From positions 31,163-95,162 of the forward strand of contig JAKARB010000018.1 of assembly GCA_021819435.1 (NCBI GenBank): 64,000 nt of DNA, written 5' to 3'. Position numbers and translations under genes: made by a program. Shown here piece by piece: positions 44,152-53,394 of the stretch. The notes below the pieces were generated by a model. The model was not told the origin of the DNA. It saw nothing but the letters and a program-made list of their open reading frames with translations, and searched no databases. The stretch is from Pseudomonadota bacterium. Its GTDB lineage: Bacteria > Pseudomonadota > Gammaproteobacteria > Burkholderiales > Burkholderiaceae_C. The number at the start of each line of letters is the position of its first letter. Position 1 is the stretch's first letter.

Positions 44152-45618
44152 ATGAGCCTGAAACAGATCAAACTCCCCGGCCTGTCTCTATACCGGAACC
44201 TTTCGACCAAGCAGAAGAAGACGGCGAACATGGTGCTGGGTGGCCTGGCCAGCGTCATCCTCGTGTCGTTCGTGTCCTGGGTGCTGAGCAGCAGCGCCCC
44301 GCCTCCCCCACCTCCGGAGCTCGAGAACGTCACGCCGGCCGAGCTCAGCGCCCCCGGATCGAACAAGGTTGACCCTCAGCAGTATTGGATGGCGACCGAG
44401 CGCAAGCGCCTGGACCACCTGGAGGAATTCGTCAACAAGATCAAGCAAGAGCGCGATGGCCGAGGTGCCCCCACACCGGCCGCCACCTCTGCTGCGTCCC
44501 AAGCCGAGACGGCTGCCCCAGCGGCATCCAGCGCATCTGCACCTGCTCCAGGTGAAGCCAAGACACCTGCGACAGGAAAGCCAGCAGTCGTCGTGGTCGA
44601 GAGCAATGATCGTGCGGGTGGCAAACCGACGCCATACCCCAAGCAAAGCCAGATTGCTGGCACAGGTACAAACGGCATTCCTGATCCTCAACGGGTCAAT
44701 CCGAATGCACCTGGTGCACACCTCGGCCTCACGCAGTACCCACCAGGCTCTCCCAACTCCAACACTGGCAGTGGCCCCCAGTTGGACGCCAGCGCCGCTC
44801 GTGCTCCGGTGATCATCTCCGTGAAAGCCGGCGCCAGCGGCGCCCAGGGCGACAAGCCCGCAGGTGATGGCCAGAAGGCAGCAGGGCCAAAGTGGAACGT
44901 GACCCGCAACTTCCTGCCCGTGGGATTTGTTCGAGCAAAGCTGCTTGGCGGCATCGACGCGGCAACAGGGGGGCAATCGCAAAGCGATCCCCAGCCCGTT
45001 CTCTTCCTACTCCAAGACGATGCCATCCTGCCCAACGGCTGGCGCTCCAAAGTGCGCAACTGCTTCATCGTGGGCGGCGGTGTGGGGGACATCTCGTCCG
45101 AACGTGCATACATCCGCCTGCTCACCCTGAGCTGCGTCAAGCACAACGGCGATGTCCTGGAAGCCTCCGTCAAAGGGTCCGTGTTCGGCGAAGACGGCAA
45201 GAACGGCATGAGAGGCCGCTTGGTCACCAAGCAAGGCCAGATCCTCGCAAATGCCGCCATGGCTGGCATTGCCTCAGGCATTGGCAAGGGCTTCGGGAAC
45301 CAGGGCACGACAGTTTCGCAATCACCCTTGGGCGTTACGACCCAGCAGTCCCAAGACGCCAAGACCATCCTCAACAACTCGATGGCGCAAGGCTTCGGCA
45401 GCGCGATGGACCGACTTGCCCAGTATTGGATCGAACGTGCCGACCGCATGTACCCCGTCATCGAAATCGATGCAGGGCGCATGGTTGATCTGGCATTCAC
45501 CAAGGGCATCGAGATCGACATCGTGCCCGGCGACGACGACGTTGAAGCCCTCCAGGCTGCCTCCGGTCGAAACCTGGACCGCAGCGCCGAGATCTCCGCT
45601 CTATTCAAGGACATGTGA
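44152..45618 (+). CDS. traB: T4SS core protein TraB (VirB10/TrbI-like)
   Basis: 488 residues. Cytoplasmic tail, one membrane span (about 27-47), a long Pro/Ala-rich periplasmic linker (about 95-230), and the VirB10-like C-terminal domain (NFLPVGFVRAKLLGGIDAATG, CFIVGGGVGDISSERAYIRL, EIDIVPGDDDVEAL). It spans the envelope and gates the channel. The order K-B and then V follows the F scheme, with dsbC inserted between B and V. Confidence 0.93.
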   Translation: MSLKQIKLPGLSLYRNLSTKQKKTANMVLGGLASVILVSFVSWVLSSSAPPPPPPELENVTPAELSAPGSNKVDPQQYWMATERKRLDHLEEFVNKIKQERDGRGAPTPAATSAASQAETAAPAASSASAPAPGEAKTPATGKPAVVVVESNDRAGGKPTPYPKQSQIAGTGTNGIPDPQRVNPNAPGAHLGLTQYPPGSPNSNTGSGPQLDASAARAPVIISVKAGASGAQGDKPAGDGQKAAGPKWNVTRNFLPVGFVRAKLLGGIDAATGGQSQSDPQPVLFLLQDDAILPNGWRSKVRNCFIVGGGVGDISSERAYIRLLTLSCVKHNGDVLEASVKGSVFGEDGKNGMRGRLVTKQGQILANAAMAGIASGIGKGFGNQGTTVSQSPLGVTTQQSQDAKTILNNSMAQGFGSAMDRLAQYWIERADRMYPVIEIDAGRMVDLAFTKGIEIDIVPGDDDVEALQAASGRNLDRSAEISALFKDM

Positions 45619-45622
45619 CCTC

Positions 45623-46405
45623 ATGAGACACGCCACCATCCTCACAACGATCAAAGCCGTGACCATCGGCCTGGCGCTGAGCCTTGCCACGGGGGCGCAC
45701 GCCCAGGACGATGAGGCCACAAAGGTGTTGTCCAAGTTGCGTCAACTGCAGCCTGCAACCAAGTTCGACAGCGTGAAGACCTCGCCGCTGCCGGGCCTGT
45801 TCGAGGTGGCCATGGGACGCAATCTGGCGTATGTGGACGCCAGCGGTCGTTACTGGGTCTTTGGCCACGTCTGGGACATGCAAAGTCAAACCGACATGAC
45901 CCAAGAACGCATGGCCGATCTCGACCGAGTGGACTTCAACCAGTTGCCCACCGAGCTGGCCATTCGCTTCATCAACGGCAAGCCACTGCGCACCCTGGCC
46001 ATCTTCGCCGATCCCAACTGCGGTTACTGCAAGGTGCTGGAAAAGGAGCTTCCCCAGCTCAAGGACACGCAGATCTACGTGTTCCCAGTTGGGATCCTCG
46101 GCCAGGACTCCATGAGCAAGGTACAGGCCATCTGGTGCAGCGCTGATCGAGCTGCTGCGTGGAAAGCCTGGATGACCAAGGCCGTCCAACCTCCAGCAGC
46201 TTCGGCCGCTTGCATCGCAGCTGCCCCCGTCGAACGCTTGAGCCAACTGGCGAAGTCACTTCGAGTCGAAGGCACCCCGACGTTCATCGCAACTGATGGC
46301 CGCAAGCGGGCAGGTGCTCGTTCCGCGGCAGAGCTATCCGCCTGGTTGAGCAATCAGCCCACGAACGCAGGACAGGCCGTTTCTCTCAAGTCCACGAAGG
46401 AATAA
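45623..46405 (+). CDS. dsbC: DsbC-like disulfide isomerase of the transfer operon
   Basis: 260 residues. A signal peptide is cleaved near AHA (residue 27). Residues 28-115 are a DsbC/DsbG-type dimerisation domain (LPGLFEVAMGRNLAYVDASGRYWVFG), followed by a thioredoxin fold with Cys133-Gly-Tyr-Cys136. DsbC proofreads disulfides in the periplasm. It would help the Cys-rich TraN, TraU and TraH of this operon. The start at 45623 is 4 bp after the traB stop. Confidence 0.92.
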   Translation: MRHATILTTIKAVTIGLALSLATGAHAQDDEATKVLSKLRQLQPATKFDSVKTSPLPGLFEVAMGRNLAYVDASGRYWVFGHVWDMQSQTDMTQERMADLDRVDFNQLPTELAIRFINGKPLRTLAIFADPNCGYCKVLEKELPQLKDTQIYVFPVGILGQDSMSKVQAIWCSADRAAAWKAWMTKAVQPPAASAACIAAAPVERLSQLAKSLRVEGTPTFIATDGRKRAGARSAAELSAWLSNQPTNAGQAVSLKSTKE

Positions 46406-46407
46406 GC

Positions 46408-47154
46408 ATGATGACCTCATCGCTCATGCGCCCCATTCTCAATCCTCTGCTCCGGGGCATCACTGTGGCCGTGATCGCTGGGGGTGCTCTTTCGGGTTGC
46501 GCTGGCTTCTTCAACGGCTACGACGCCGAGAACCAGTTCAAGTGCAAGGCCCCTCCCGGTGTGCAGTGCCAATCGATTAGCGGTGTCTATGCCAACTCCC
46601 AGGGGGGCACCTCTGCATCGAACCAGGCAGCCCCCCAGGAAGGCCGTCGTGCACCCGATTCGACCTCGGGCGCCCTGCCCTTGCCCGCTGCCCGAAACAT
46701 GGGGGCAGGCCTGCCTCCTACCTATTCGGGCGCGATCCGTTCCGAGCCGACCACCATTCGCACGTGGGTCATGTCGTACAAGGACGCCGATGGTGACATC
46801 GTCGACCAGTTCTACGTGTACATGGCGCTGGATTCCGGCCATTGGATGATCGAGCACGCGCAGCAGCTCGTCCGAGACAGCTATGCCCCTTCCCGCCCTG
46901 TCAGGGCCATGGGAACGGGCCTGCCCACCGCAGGCAGTGGGTCCACCACAAATCGCCCGACATCTGCGCTCCCTTCCGATGCAGCCGACAAAGGCCAGGA
47001 CACAGCAGCAGGCAGCACGCCAGCTGAACAAAACAACACCCAGGACCCCGCCTCCATGATCCAGAGAATCCAGGAGGCCATGCGCCGCGCCAGTCAACCT
47101 GGTTCGAATCCGCCGGCAGGCGCGGATGAGACAAGCCCCAAGCCCACGCGTTGA
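46408..47154 (+). CDS. traV: T4SS lipoprotein TraV
   Basis: 248 residues. Lipobox LSGC (Cys31). The TraV motif follows: AGFFNGYDAENQFKCKAP, then VQCQSISGVYANS; the C-terminal half has IRTWVMSYKDADGDIVDQFY and VYMALDSGHWMIEH, ending in a Pro/Gln/Asn-rich tail. TraV is the VirB7-like outer-membrane lipoprotein that anchors TraK. It starts 2 bp after the dsbC stop. Confidence 0.9.
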   Translation: MMTSSLMRPILNPLLRGITVAVIAGGALSGCAGFFNGYDAENQFKCKAPPGVQCQSISGVYANSQGGTSASNQAAPQEGRRAPDSTSGALPLPAARNMGAGLPPTYSGAIRSEPTTIRTWVMSYKDADGDIVDQFYVYMALDSGHWMIEHAQQLVRDSYAPSRPVRAMGTGLPTAGSGSTTNRPTSALPSDAADKGQDTAAGSTPAEQNNTQDPASMIQRIQEAMRRASQPGSNPPAGADETSPKPTR

Positions 47155-47167
47155 TCAGGAAGCCCAA

Positions 47168-49789
47168 ATGTTGGACAAGTTGAAGCGCCTGATGGTCGCC
47201 AAGCCCATCGAGTTGTTCGATGTCTCCCAGCACTTTGCCAGTGGCGAAGTGGAGGTGGACCCTTCCGACCCATCCGACCGGCTGGCCCATTGGTTGCCGT
47301 ATCGGGCGTACGACAAGGCAAACGAGGTCTTTGTGAACGAAGACTCCATCGGTTGCGTGATCGGCTTCACCCCACAGACGGGTGCTGATCAGTCCATGGT
47401 CGACAGCCTGAAGGGCATCTACTCCATCCTGCCAGACAACACCGGCCAGCAGTTCACCCTCTTCGCATCGCCACACATCGATGACCTGCTGAAGCGCTAC
47501 GCTTCCATGCGAAGAAACGATCTGAACCATTCGGGTGTCATGGCCCAGTTCGGTCGACCAGGCCGCCACGAGAACATCTCACGGTCCATGGCACGGCGCC
47601 GCTTCGCGTTCATGAAGTCCGGTGTCATGGAGTCGCTGGTGCCCTCGGTTCCCCTCATGATTCGAGATTACAAGGGCTTCTTCTGCTTCACATTGCCTGG
47701 CGGGGTTGACGACACGAGCCGCGTGAGCGAGCTCTCCGAACTGCGCGATCAGATCATGTCCACGTTCCGCACGGCTGGGTTCCACGTGCGCAACTGGAAT
47801 GCCACAGAGCTCATCAACTGGACTGCAGACTTCTGCAACGCGCAGCGCTTCTATGGCGAGCGCGCGCACCTCACCTATGACGAGAGCCGCCTCATCAACG
47901 AACAATGCGTGGGCCCTGACGCCTACTCGAACTGGCGAGATCCACGCCGGGCCATCCTGGCCCAGGGCGGGGCCGAGGAGAAGCACACCATTGATCTGCG
48001 CATGATGGTGGTCGACAAGTACCCCGAGCGAAACGCGCTCTGGAACATGGGCATGCTGATCGGAGATCTGTTCCAACCCGCCCTGCAGGTCCCCTGCCCC
48101 TACAGCATCACGCTTGGCACATGGATCGGCGACCAGAACAAGGAGAAGGCCGGCGCGACTGTCAACTCGATCAAGGCCGAGAAGGATGCCCAGTCTGAGA
48201 TGGCCCAGATCGACCCCGGCATGACCAAAAAGGCCAAGGAGTGGGCTGCGACGCGCAAGGCACTCAACGATGGTCGCAAGATGCTGGATGCCTACATGTG
48301 CGTGGGCCTCTATGCCAATCCGAAGCTGGCAAACCGCGCTCAAAACGCGATGCGCAACATCTTCTACAGCCGCGGCTTCGAGCTGAAGGTGGCTCTGCGT
48401 CGCCAGGAGCAATACTGGTATGGCAGCTTGCCAATGACCATGTCAAAGGGCTTCGCCGACGAGATGCGCTTCAACAAGCAGCTTACGCCGAAGCACAGCG
48501 GCAACGCCATTCACCTGGCTCCACTCATTGCTGAAGGCCGGGGCACTGGCACGCCCGTCCTTCTCGGCGTAGGCCGACGTGGGCAGATTGCGCCCATCGA
48601 CCTTTTTGACAATGAGTTTGGCGGCAAGAACGCATCTGTCGTCGGAGCCACCGGCTCGGGCAAGTCCACGCTCCTGCAGGAGATCGCCGAGTCGTATTAC
48701 AGCTGCGGCGCCAAGGTCCGTGTTTCCGAGAAAGGCCGCTCGTTCCAGAAAATCGCCGAACGCCTGAACGGCCAGTTCATTCGCTTCGTCAGCCAATCCC
48801 GCATTTGCGTCAACCCGTTCTCCATGGTCAGTGAGCCCATGGAGATCGATGGCGAGATGTGCGGCGGCATTGATGACGACGTGGCGCTGCTGCAGCCCAT
48901 GGTGGCCAAGATGGCATCCCCGAACCAGGACCTCGATCCCGCCGTCTACGCAACGATCGCGACCGTCATCAAGGAAGAGTTCATCAAAAAGGGTCGCGAG
49001 ATGACCATCACGGACGTGCGCGAGCGATACCGCACGGGCCGCATCTACGAGGACCGCCCCGTCGATCAGCGCTACCTGGACCTCTACGACATGCTCGCGC
49101 CCTGGTGTGTTGGCGGCGTCTACGAGAAGTGGTTCAACGGCGTTTGCAACATCGACTTCAGCAACGATTTCATCGTCTACGAAACACAGGATCTGGAGGC
49201 CAACCAGCACCTCCACGGGGTGATTCGCCAGATCCTCATGTACAAGACGACACAGGAGTTCCTGGTCGAGCGCAAGCGCCGCAAGCTCTTCATCCTGGAC
49301 GAGGCCAAGGACGACCTGGCCGGCCACGGCCCCGACGACCAGGCCTCTGGCGAGTTCCTGGAAAACATGTACCTGCGCGTACGCAAGTACGGTGGCTCGG
49401 CCATCACCGCATCTCAGGACGTTGCGCACTGGATGGTGTCTGCGGCAGGACGCAGCATCTTCAACCAGTCGGACTTCATCTTTATGGGGTCGCAGTCAGA
49501 GACCTCCATCGCCGCAGCTGCAAAGTCCGAGTCTTTCATCATGGACGACCAGCTCAAGCGCCTCATCGGCACGCTCTCCGGCGAATCCGGCTACTACAAG
49601 GAGTGGTACTTGCACTCCAAGATCTACAAGGGCGTGATCCGCCTGCTGCTCAACCCCTCGAAGGTGCTGCTGTTCAGCAACCGTGCCGAGGACAACAACC
49701 CGCTTGACGAGCGCATGGCGGCGGGTATGAGCACAGCCCAGGCCATCGACGATCTGCTCGCCGCCCGAGGCATCACGGAGCCTGCATGA
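47168..49789 (+). CDS. traC: T4SS ATPase TraC (VirB4-like)
   Basis: 873 residues. Walker A is GATGSGKST at 493-501 (Lys499), and Walker B is KLFILDEAKDD near 705-715. N-terminal region with LPYRAYDKANEVFVNEDSIGCVIGF matches the TraC family, and the length is right. TraC energises pilus assembly and effector transfer at the inner-membrane face. The start at 47168 (MLDKLKRLM) is preferred over the ATG 42 bp upstream, which overlaps traV. It overlaps the next gene by ATGA. Confidence 0.94.
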   Translation: MLDKLKRLMVAKPIELFDVSQHFASGEVEVDPSDPSDRLAHWLPYRAYDKANEVFVNEDSIGCVIGFTPQTGADQSMVDSLKGIYSILPDNTGQQFTLFASPHIDDLLKRYASMRRNDLNHSGVMAQFGRPGRHENISRSMARRRFAFMKSGVMESLVPSVPLMIRDYKGFFCFTLPGGVDDTSRVSELSELRDQIMSTFRTAGFHVRNWNATELINWTADFCNAQRFYGERAHLTYDESRLINEQCVGPDAYSNWRDPRRAILAQGGAEEKHTIDLRMMVVDKYPERNALWNMGMLIGDLFQPALQVPCPYSITLGTWIGDQNKEKAGATVNSIKAEKDAQSEMAQIDPGMTKKAKEWAATRKALNDGRKMLDAYMCVGLYANPKLANRAQNAMRNIFYSRGFELKVALRRQEQYWYGSLPMTMSKGFADEMRFNKQLTPKHSGNAIHLAPLIAEGRGTGTPVLLGVGRRGQIAPIDLFDNEFGGKNASVVGATGSGKSTLLQEIAESYYSCGAKVRVSEKGRSFQKIAERLNGQFIRFVSQSRICVNPFSMVSEPMEIDGEMCGGIDDDVALLQPMVAKMASPNQDLDPAVYATIATVIKEEFIKKGREMTITDVRERYRTGRIYEDRPVDQRYLDLYDMLAPWCVGGVYEKWFNGVCNIDFSNDFIVYETQDLEANQHLHGVIRQILMYKTTQEFLVERKRRKLFILDEAKDDLAGHGPDDQASGEFLENMYLRVRKYGGSAITASQDVAHWMVSAAGRSIFNQSDFIFMGSQSETSIAAAAKSESFIMDDQLKRLIGTLSGESGYYKEWYLHSKIYKGVIRLLLNPSKVLLFSNRAEDNNPLDERMAAGMSTAQAIDDLLAARGITEPA

Positions 49790-50328
49790 GTGACACGACC
49801 ACCCAATCCCCCCAAGGAGGCGATGCCCATTCCGCCTCTGCTCCTGACGACAGCGCGATGACCAGCCAGGATCACCCCTCGACCGGCATCCGCATCGTCC
49901 TGATCGCTGCGATGACGTCCATCGTTCTGACAGCCTGTGCGCTTCTGGTCTACGACCGATTTGTTCGTGATCCACGTACCCCCCGGCTCGGAACCGTAGA
50001 TATCGGCCAGATCTTTGCAGCGAACCAGGCGGTTGCCATCAAGAAGCTGCTCTCAGGCTCCTCGAACATGCCAGCCGATGCCCTGGGAGCACAGGCTGGC
50101 CAGGACATGTCCAAGCAGTTGCAAGACTTCTCACGTCGCTGCGGTTGCCTGCTGATCGCCAGCCCGGCAGTTTTCGGAAGCACCCTGGCCGTGCCCGACT
50201 ACACCGCTGCGATCAAGGCCGCCTACGGGCTGACGGTGGATCCGGCCGAGTTCCGCGTGCCCGTTCCCCAGCAAGGGCTGGGCGCCGGCCAGCTCGCTCC
50301 CCAGACCTCCCCCGGGAACGCACCATGA
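49786..50328 (+). CDS. trbI: TrbI-like F-type T4SS protein
   Basis: 180 residues with one membrane span at about 34-56 (IRIVLIAAMTSIVLTACALLVYD) and a periplasmic part with VDIGQIFAANQAVAIKKLL and CGCLLIASPAVFGSTLAVPDYTAA. This fits the F-type TrbI family, which influences pilus retraction and is encoded just before the leader peptidase and TraW. The stop overlaps the next gene start. The C terminus (QQGLGAGQLAPQTSPGNAP) is low-complexity. Confidence 0.85.
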   Translation: MSDTTTQSPQGGDAHSASAPDDSAMTSQDHPSTGIRIVLIAAMTSIVLTACALLVYDRFVRDPRTPRLGTVDIGQIFAANQAVAIKKLLSGSSNMPADALGAQAGQDMSKQLQDFSRRCGCLLIASPAVFGSTLAVPDYTAAIKAAYGLTVDPAEFRVPVPQQGLGAGQLAPQTSPGNAP

Positions 50329-50981
50329 CCACGGCACCAAGCCCACAGGGCCCGCACCAGCCGATCGCTCTTACCACCCTTCTGGTGGATCTCGTGACCC
50401 GCCGCCCTGGCTGGGATGAGCGCTGGGGCAGGTACAAAGCCACCCAGCCCGCCATCGCGCGCCGCCGGCTGCCGTGGGTCATCGCTCTCTTTCTGGCGGT
50501 TTGGGTGACTTCACAACACCTTGCGATCGGGTTCGTGACAACACAGAGCATCGACGCCCACCTGGTCCTGGTTCTCAAAGGCACCACGCCGAAGAAGGGG
50601 GAACTGGTGGCATTCATCTACACCGGCCGAGACATCGGCGGACACAGTCCGGGCGAAGGCATCGTCAAGGTGTTGGCCGGTATCCCTGGCGATCGGATCG
50701 AACGCTCGGGCCGCGACTTCTTCCTTGATGGTCACCCCCTGGGACATGCCAAGGAACGATCGGGGGTAGCCAAGAAGAGCTGGACCACCCGCAAGCTGGA
50801 AGAGTTGGGCTGGGCCAAGCCTTTGAAGAGCGTGCCGCTGCAGGCATCTGAAGGTGGCGTGATCCCTCCTGGCCATGTTTGGGTTCAGGGCACTGACCGC
50901 GATGCGCTGGACTCGCGGTACGCAGCCATGGGGCTGGTGCCGGTGAACACGTTCCTCGGCCGAGCCATCAAGATCTTCTGA
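50325..50981 (+). CDS. S26-family leader peptidase of the conjugation operon
   Basis: 218 residues. One membrane span (about 50-68) is followed by an S26 domain with the nucleophile Ser75 (VTTQSIDAHLVLV) and general base Lys115 (GIVKVLAGIPGDRIER). It resembles the TrhF/TraF leader peptidases found in F-type systems and would process the pilin leader. It overlaps trbI and lies 7 bp before traW. The gene name TraF is avoided here because a different TraF follows. Confidence 0.9.
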   Translation: MTTAPSPQGPHQPIALTTLLVDLVTRRPGWDERWGRYKATQPAIARRRLPWVIALFLAVWVTSQHLAIGFVTTQSIDAHLVLVLKGTTPKKGELVAFIYTGRDIGGHSPGEGIVKVLAGIPGDRIERSGRDFFLDGHPLGHAKERSGVAKKSWTTRKLEELGWAKPLKSVPLQASEGGVIPPGHVWVQGTDRDALDSRYAAMGLVPVNTFLGRAIKIF

Positions 50982-50988
50982 GGCATCC

Positions 50989-51687
50989 ATGGCACACCTT
51001 CCTTTGCGCCAATCCAACGCCGTCGCGCACCTCACGAAGCTGGTCATGGCGCTGTCGCTCGCCTCGATCGCTTCCACCGGCGGGGCCAAGACTTATTCGA
51101 GCGACCTTGGAACACTGGGCCCGACCTACGAGATCAAGGAACCCGATCTGCTTGAAGACATCACCGCCACGCTCCGAAAGAAGGAAGCCAGCGGTGAGCT
51201 CGCTCGAATCCAGGCGGAGGGACGGCAGCGCGCCATTGCTTCCATCCGCGAACCGAAGCCGGTCCAAGGACTCAATCGCACGATGGTGGCGCGCACCCGC
51301 TACTGGAACCCCTCCATCTCCATCGAAGAGAACATCATCGATGACAAGGGCCGTGTCGTTGTGCCCAGAGGCACCGTCACGAACCCCCTGGACCACGTCC
51401 AGCTCAAGCGCAGCATGTTGTTCTTCGACGCCAGGGATCCTGCGCAGCTGGCCTATGCGAAACAGGCCATCGCCAAGCTCGGATCGGGTGTCACGCCCAT
51501 CCTCGTCGGCGGCGCGGTGTACGACCTCATGGATCGGTGGAAGGTCCGGCTGTTCTTTGACCAGCAAGGGCTGCTGGTCAAACGCTTCGGCATCCAGCAA
51601 GTGCCTGCCTGGGTTTACCAGGAAGGCAAGGTCATGCGGATCGACGAAGTGATCGCGCCAGCTGCAGAGAAAGACGGAAAGTCATGA
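50989..51687 (+). CDS. traW: T4SS periplasmic protein TraW
   Basis: 232 residues with a signal peptide (cleavage near GGA, about residue 33). Diagnostic motifs: SSDLGTLGPTYEIKEPDLLEDI at the mature N terminus, RYWNPSISIEENIIDDKGRVV, and MLFFDARDPAQLAYAKQA. The C-terminal RLFFDQQGLLVKRFGIQQVPA is typical of the family. TraW is required for F-pilus assembly, working with TrbC and TraU. It overlaps traU by ATGA. Confidence 0.92.
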   Translation: MAHLPLRQSNAVAHLTKLVMALSLASIASTGGAKTYSSDLGTLGPTYEIKEPDLLEDITATLRKKEASGELARIQAEGRQRAIASIREPKPVQGLNRTMVARTRYWNPSISIEENIIDDKGRVVVPRGTVTNPLDHVQLKRSMLFFDARDPAQLAYAKQAIAKLGSGVTPILVGGAVYDLMDRWKVRLFFDQQGLLVKRFGIQQVPAWVYQEGKVMRIDEVIAPAAEKDGKS

Positions 51688-52730
51688 TGCACCGCCTCCA
51701 CAACTGGCTGCGCAGCCTTGGCGCGGTCGTCTTGCTTCTGCTGGCCACCCATGCAAATGCGGTGGCTCCGGGCACCTGCTTTGGCCGGATGGCCAATCCG
51801 ATTACGGACATCTGCTGGTCCTGCATGCTGCCCATCACCATCGGCGCAGCCAATCTCACCCCCACACCCAAGCAAGACGACCGTCCCAACCCGGGCAGCC
51901 CCATTTGCATCTGCCCAACATCAATGTTTCCTTGGGTCAAGATTGGTCTGGAGATCGGCTTCTGGGAGCCAGCACGGATGGTCGAGGTCGTTCGCACACC
52001 CAACTGCTTCCCGGGCCTTGGCGGCGTCTCCATCGGCATGACCAGCACGGCCCCAGAGGCGGGCCAGGACTCGCGCACGGTCATCGGAGGCGGGGCCAAT
52101 GCATCCTTCTACCAGGCTCACGTCTACGTCAACCCCCTGCTCTACATCCTTGGCCTGTTGTCCGGCCTGGATTGCCTCGAGGACGGCGCTTTCGACGTCG
52201 CCTACGTGACCGAGCTGGACCCGATGTGGAACAGCGATGAAACGACCCTGCTGCTCAACCCAGAAGCCGTGCTTTTCGCGAGCCTTCCGGCTGCCATGAC
52301 ATGCGTGGCGGACTGCGTGGCTTCGATGGTCGGTATGCCGATCGACTTGATGATGTGGTGCGCCGGCTGCAACGGGATCATGTACCCCGCCAACGGCCAT
52401 GTTCAGGAACACATCGGCGGTATCGAAGCGTCGGCACTGATCGTCACCCGCATGCTCTTCAAGATGCATCGCGAGTTCCTCGCCCGCCAGTATTGGGGCG
52501 AAGAGGCCGTCTGCGGCCCCAAGGTCGCCCCCTTGATGACGAAGTCGGCCTACAAGAAGAGCCTCGTCTACCCCCTCAACCAGACCACGATTGCGGGCCA
52601 ATGCTGCTCGCCCCTTGGGCGCTCATCCGTCCTGTGGGGTGCAGGCATGGAGTTCCCGGTTCGGGGCGAGGACTACGTCTACCAGATCTTCCGCAAACGC
52701 AACTGCTGCGCCTCCTATGTCCAAAAGTGA
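51684..52730 (+). CDS. traU: T4SS periplasmic protein TraU
   Basis: 348 residues, with a signal peptide cleaved near ANA (residue 26). It is Cys-rich (for example GTCFGRM, DICWSCMLPITIGA, ICICPTS, LSGLDCLEDGAFD and WCAGCNGIMYP), as expected for TraU, whose disulfides need the Dsb enzymes. TraU is needed for DNA transfer and has little effect on pili in F. It overlaps trbC by 14 bp. Confidence 0.93.
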   Translation: MMHRLHNWLRSLGAVVLLLLATHANAVAPGTCFGRMANPITDICWSCMLPITIGAANLTPTPKQDDRPNPGSPICICPTSMFPWVKIGLEIGFWEPARMVEVVRTPNCFPGLGGVSIGMTSTAPEAGQDSRTVIGGGANASFYQAHVYVNPLLYILGLLSGLDCLEDGAFDVAYVTELDPMWNSDETTLLLNPEAVLFASLPAAMTCVADCVASMVGMPIDLMMWCAGCNGIMYPANGHVQEHIGGIEASALIVTRMLFKMHREFLARQYWGEEAVCGPKVAPLMTKSAYKKSLVYPLNQTTIAGQCCSPLGRSSVLWGAGMEFPVRGEDYVYQIFRKRNCCASYVQK

Positions 52731-53394
52731 TCGATACCGCTTGAGCCTGGTTCTGATCCTGGGTGTGCTGTGCGTTGCAGCTCGGGCCCAGACCATCCCG
52801 CGCGTCCCGGCTGCACCCGCTGGCGTTCCGGGCCAGGTCCAACTTCCCAGCGCAGCAACTCGTCCGAGTGCGCAGCCGCCGATCGACCTCGAAGGCTTGG
52901 CCAGGCGCTTCGAGGCGACCAAAGGTGCTGCACAACAGTCAGGCACGGCCGACAACCGCATCCCTGACGGGCTCTTCGTCTTCGTGAGCCTGGGCATGCC
53001 TAAGGACGCGTTGGCTCGGATCGTCCAGCAGGCCGAACGTGCTGGCGCAACGCTCGTTCTTCGGGGCCTGGTGGACAAGTCCTTGACCGCTACAGCCATG
53101 GCCGTGAAAGACGTCATCGGTGAACGCAAGGTGCCTTGGATGATCGACCCTCGCCTGTTCAAGCTCTATGGGATCACTGCAGTTCCTGTGACCGTGATGG
53201 TTGAACCCGGTGCATCCATGCAATCGTGTCAGGACCAACGCTGCAACGGCCAGGCCAACTTCGCCAAGGTCACCGGAGATGTCTCACTGCGCTACGCACT
53301 GGAGGAGATCGAGCGCTCAGCCCACCCATACCTGGCGGCCCAGGCCACCACTTCGCTCAAGCAGTTGAGCGACCGGGAGGCCTTGGCAAAATGA
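52717..53394 (+). CDS. trbC: T4SS periplasmic protein TrbC
   Basis: 225 residues. A signal peptide ends near ARA (about residue 24). The F-type TrbC motif FVFVSLGMPKDALARIV and the later VPWMIDPRLFKLYGITAVPVT match the family, which has a thioredoxin-like fold without the Cys pair. The start at 52717 lies inside the end of traU (14-bp overlap), a common coupling. It is required for F-pilus assembly with TraW. Its stop overlaps traN (ATGA). Confidence 0.9.
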   Translation: MSKSDRYRLSLVLILGVLCVAARAQTIPRVPAAPAGVPGQVQLPSAATRPSAQPPIDLEGLARRFEATKGAAQQSGTADNRIPDGLFVFVSLGMPKDALARIVQQAERAGATLVLRGLVDKSLTATAMAVKDVIGERKVPWMIDPRLFKLYGITAVPVTVMVEPGASMQSCQDQRCNGQANFAKVTGDVSLRYALEEIERSAHPYLAAQATTSLKQLSDREALAK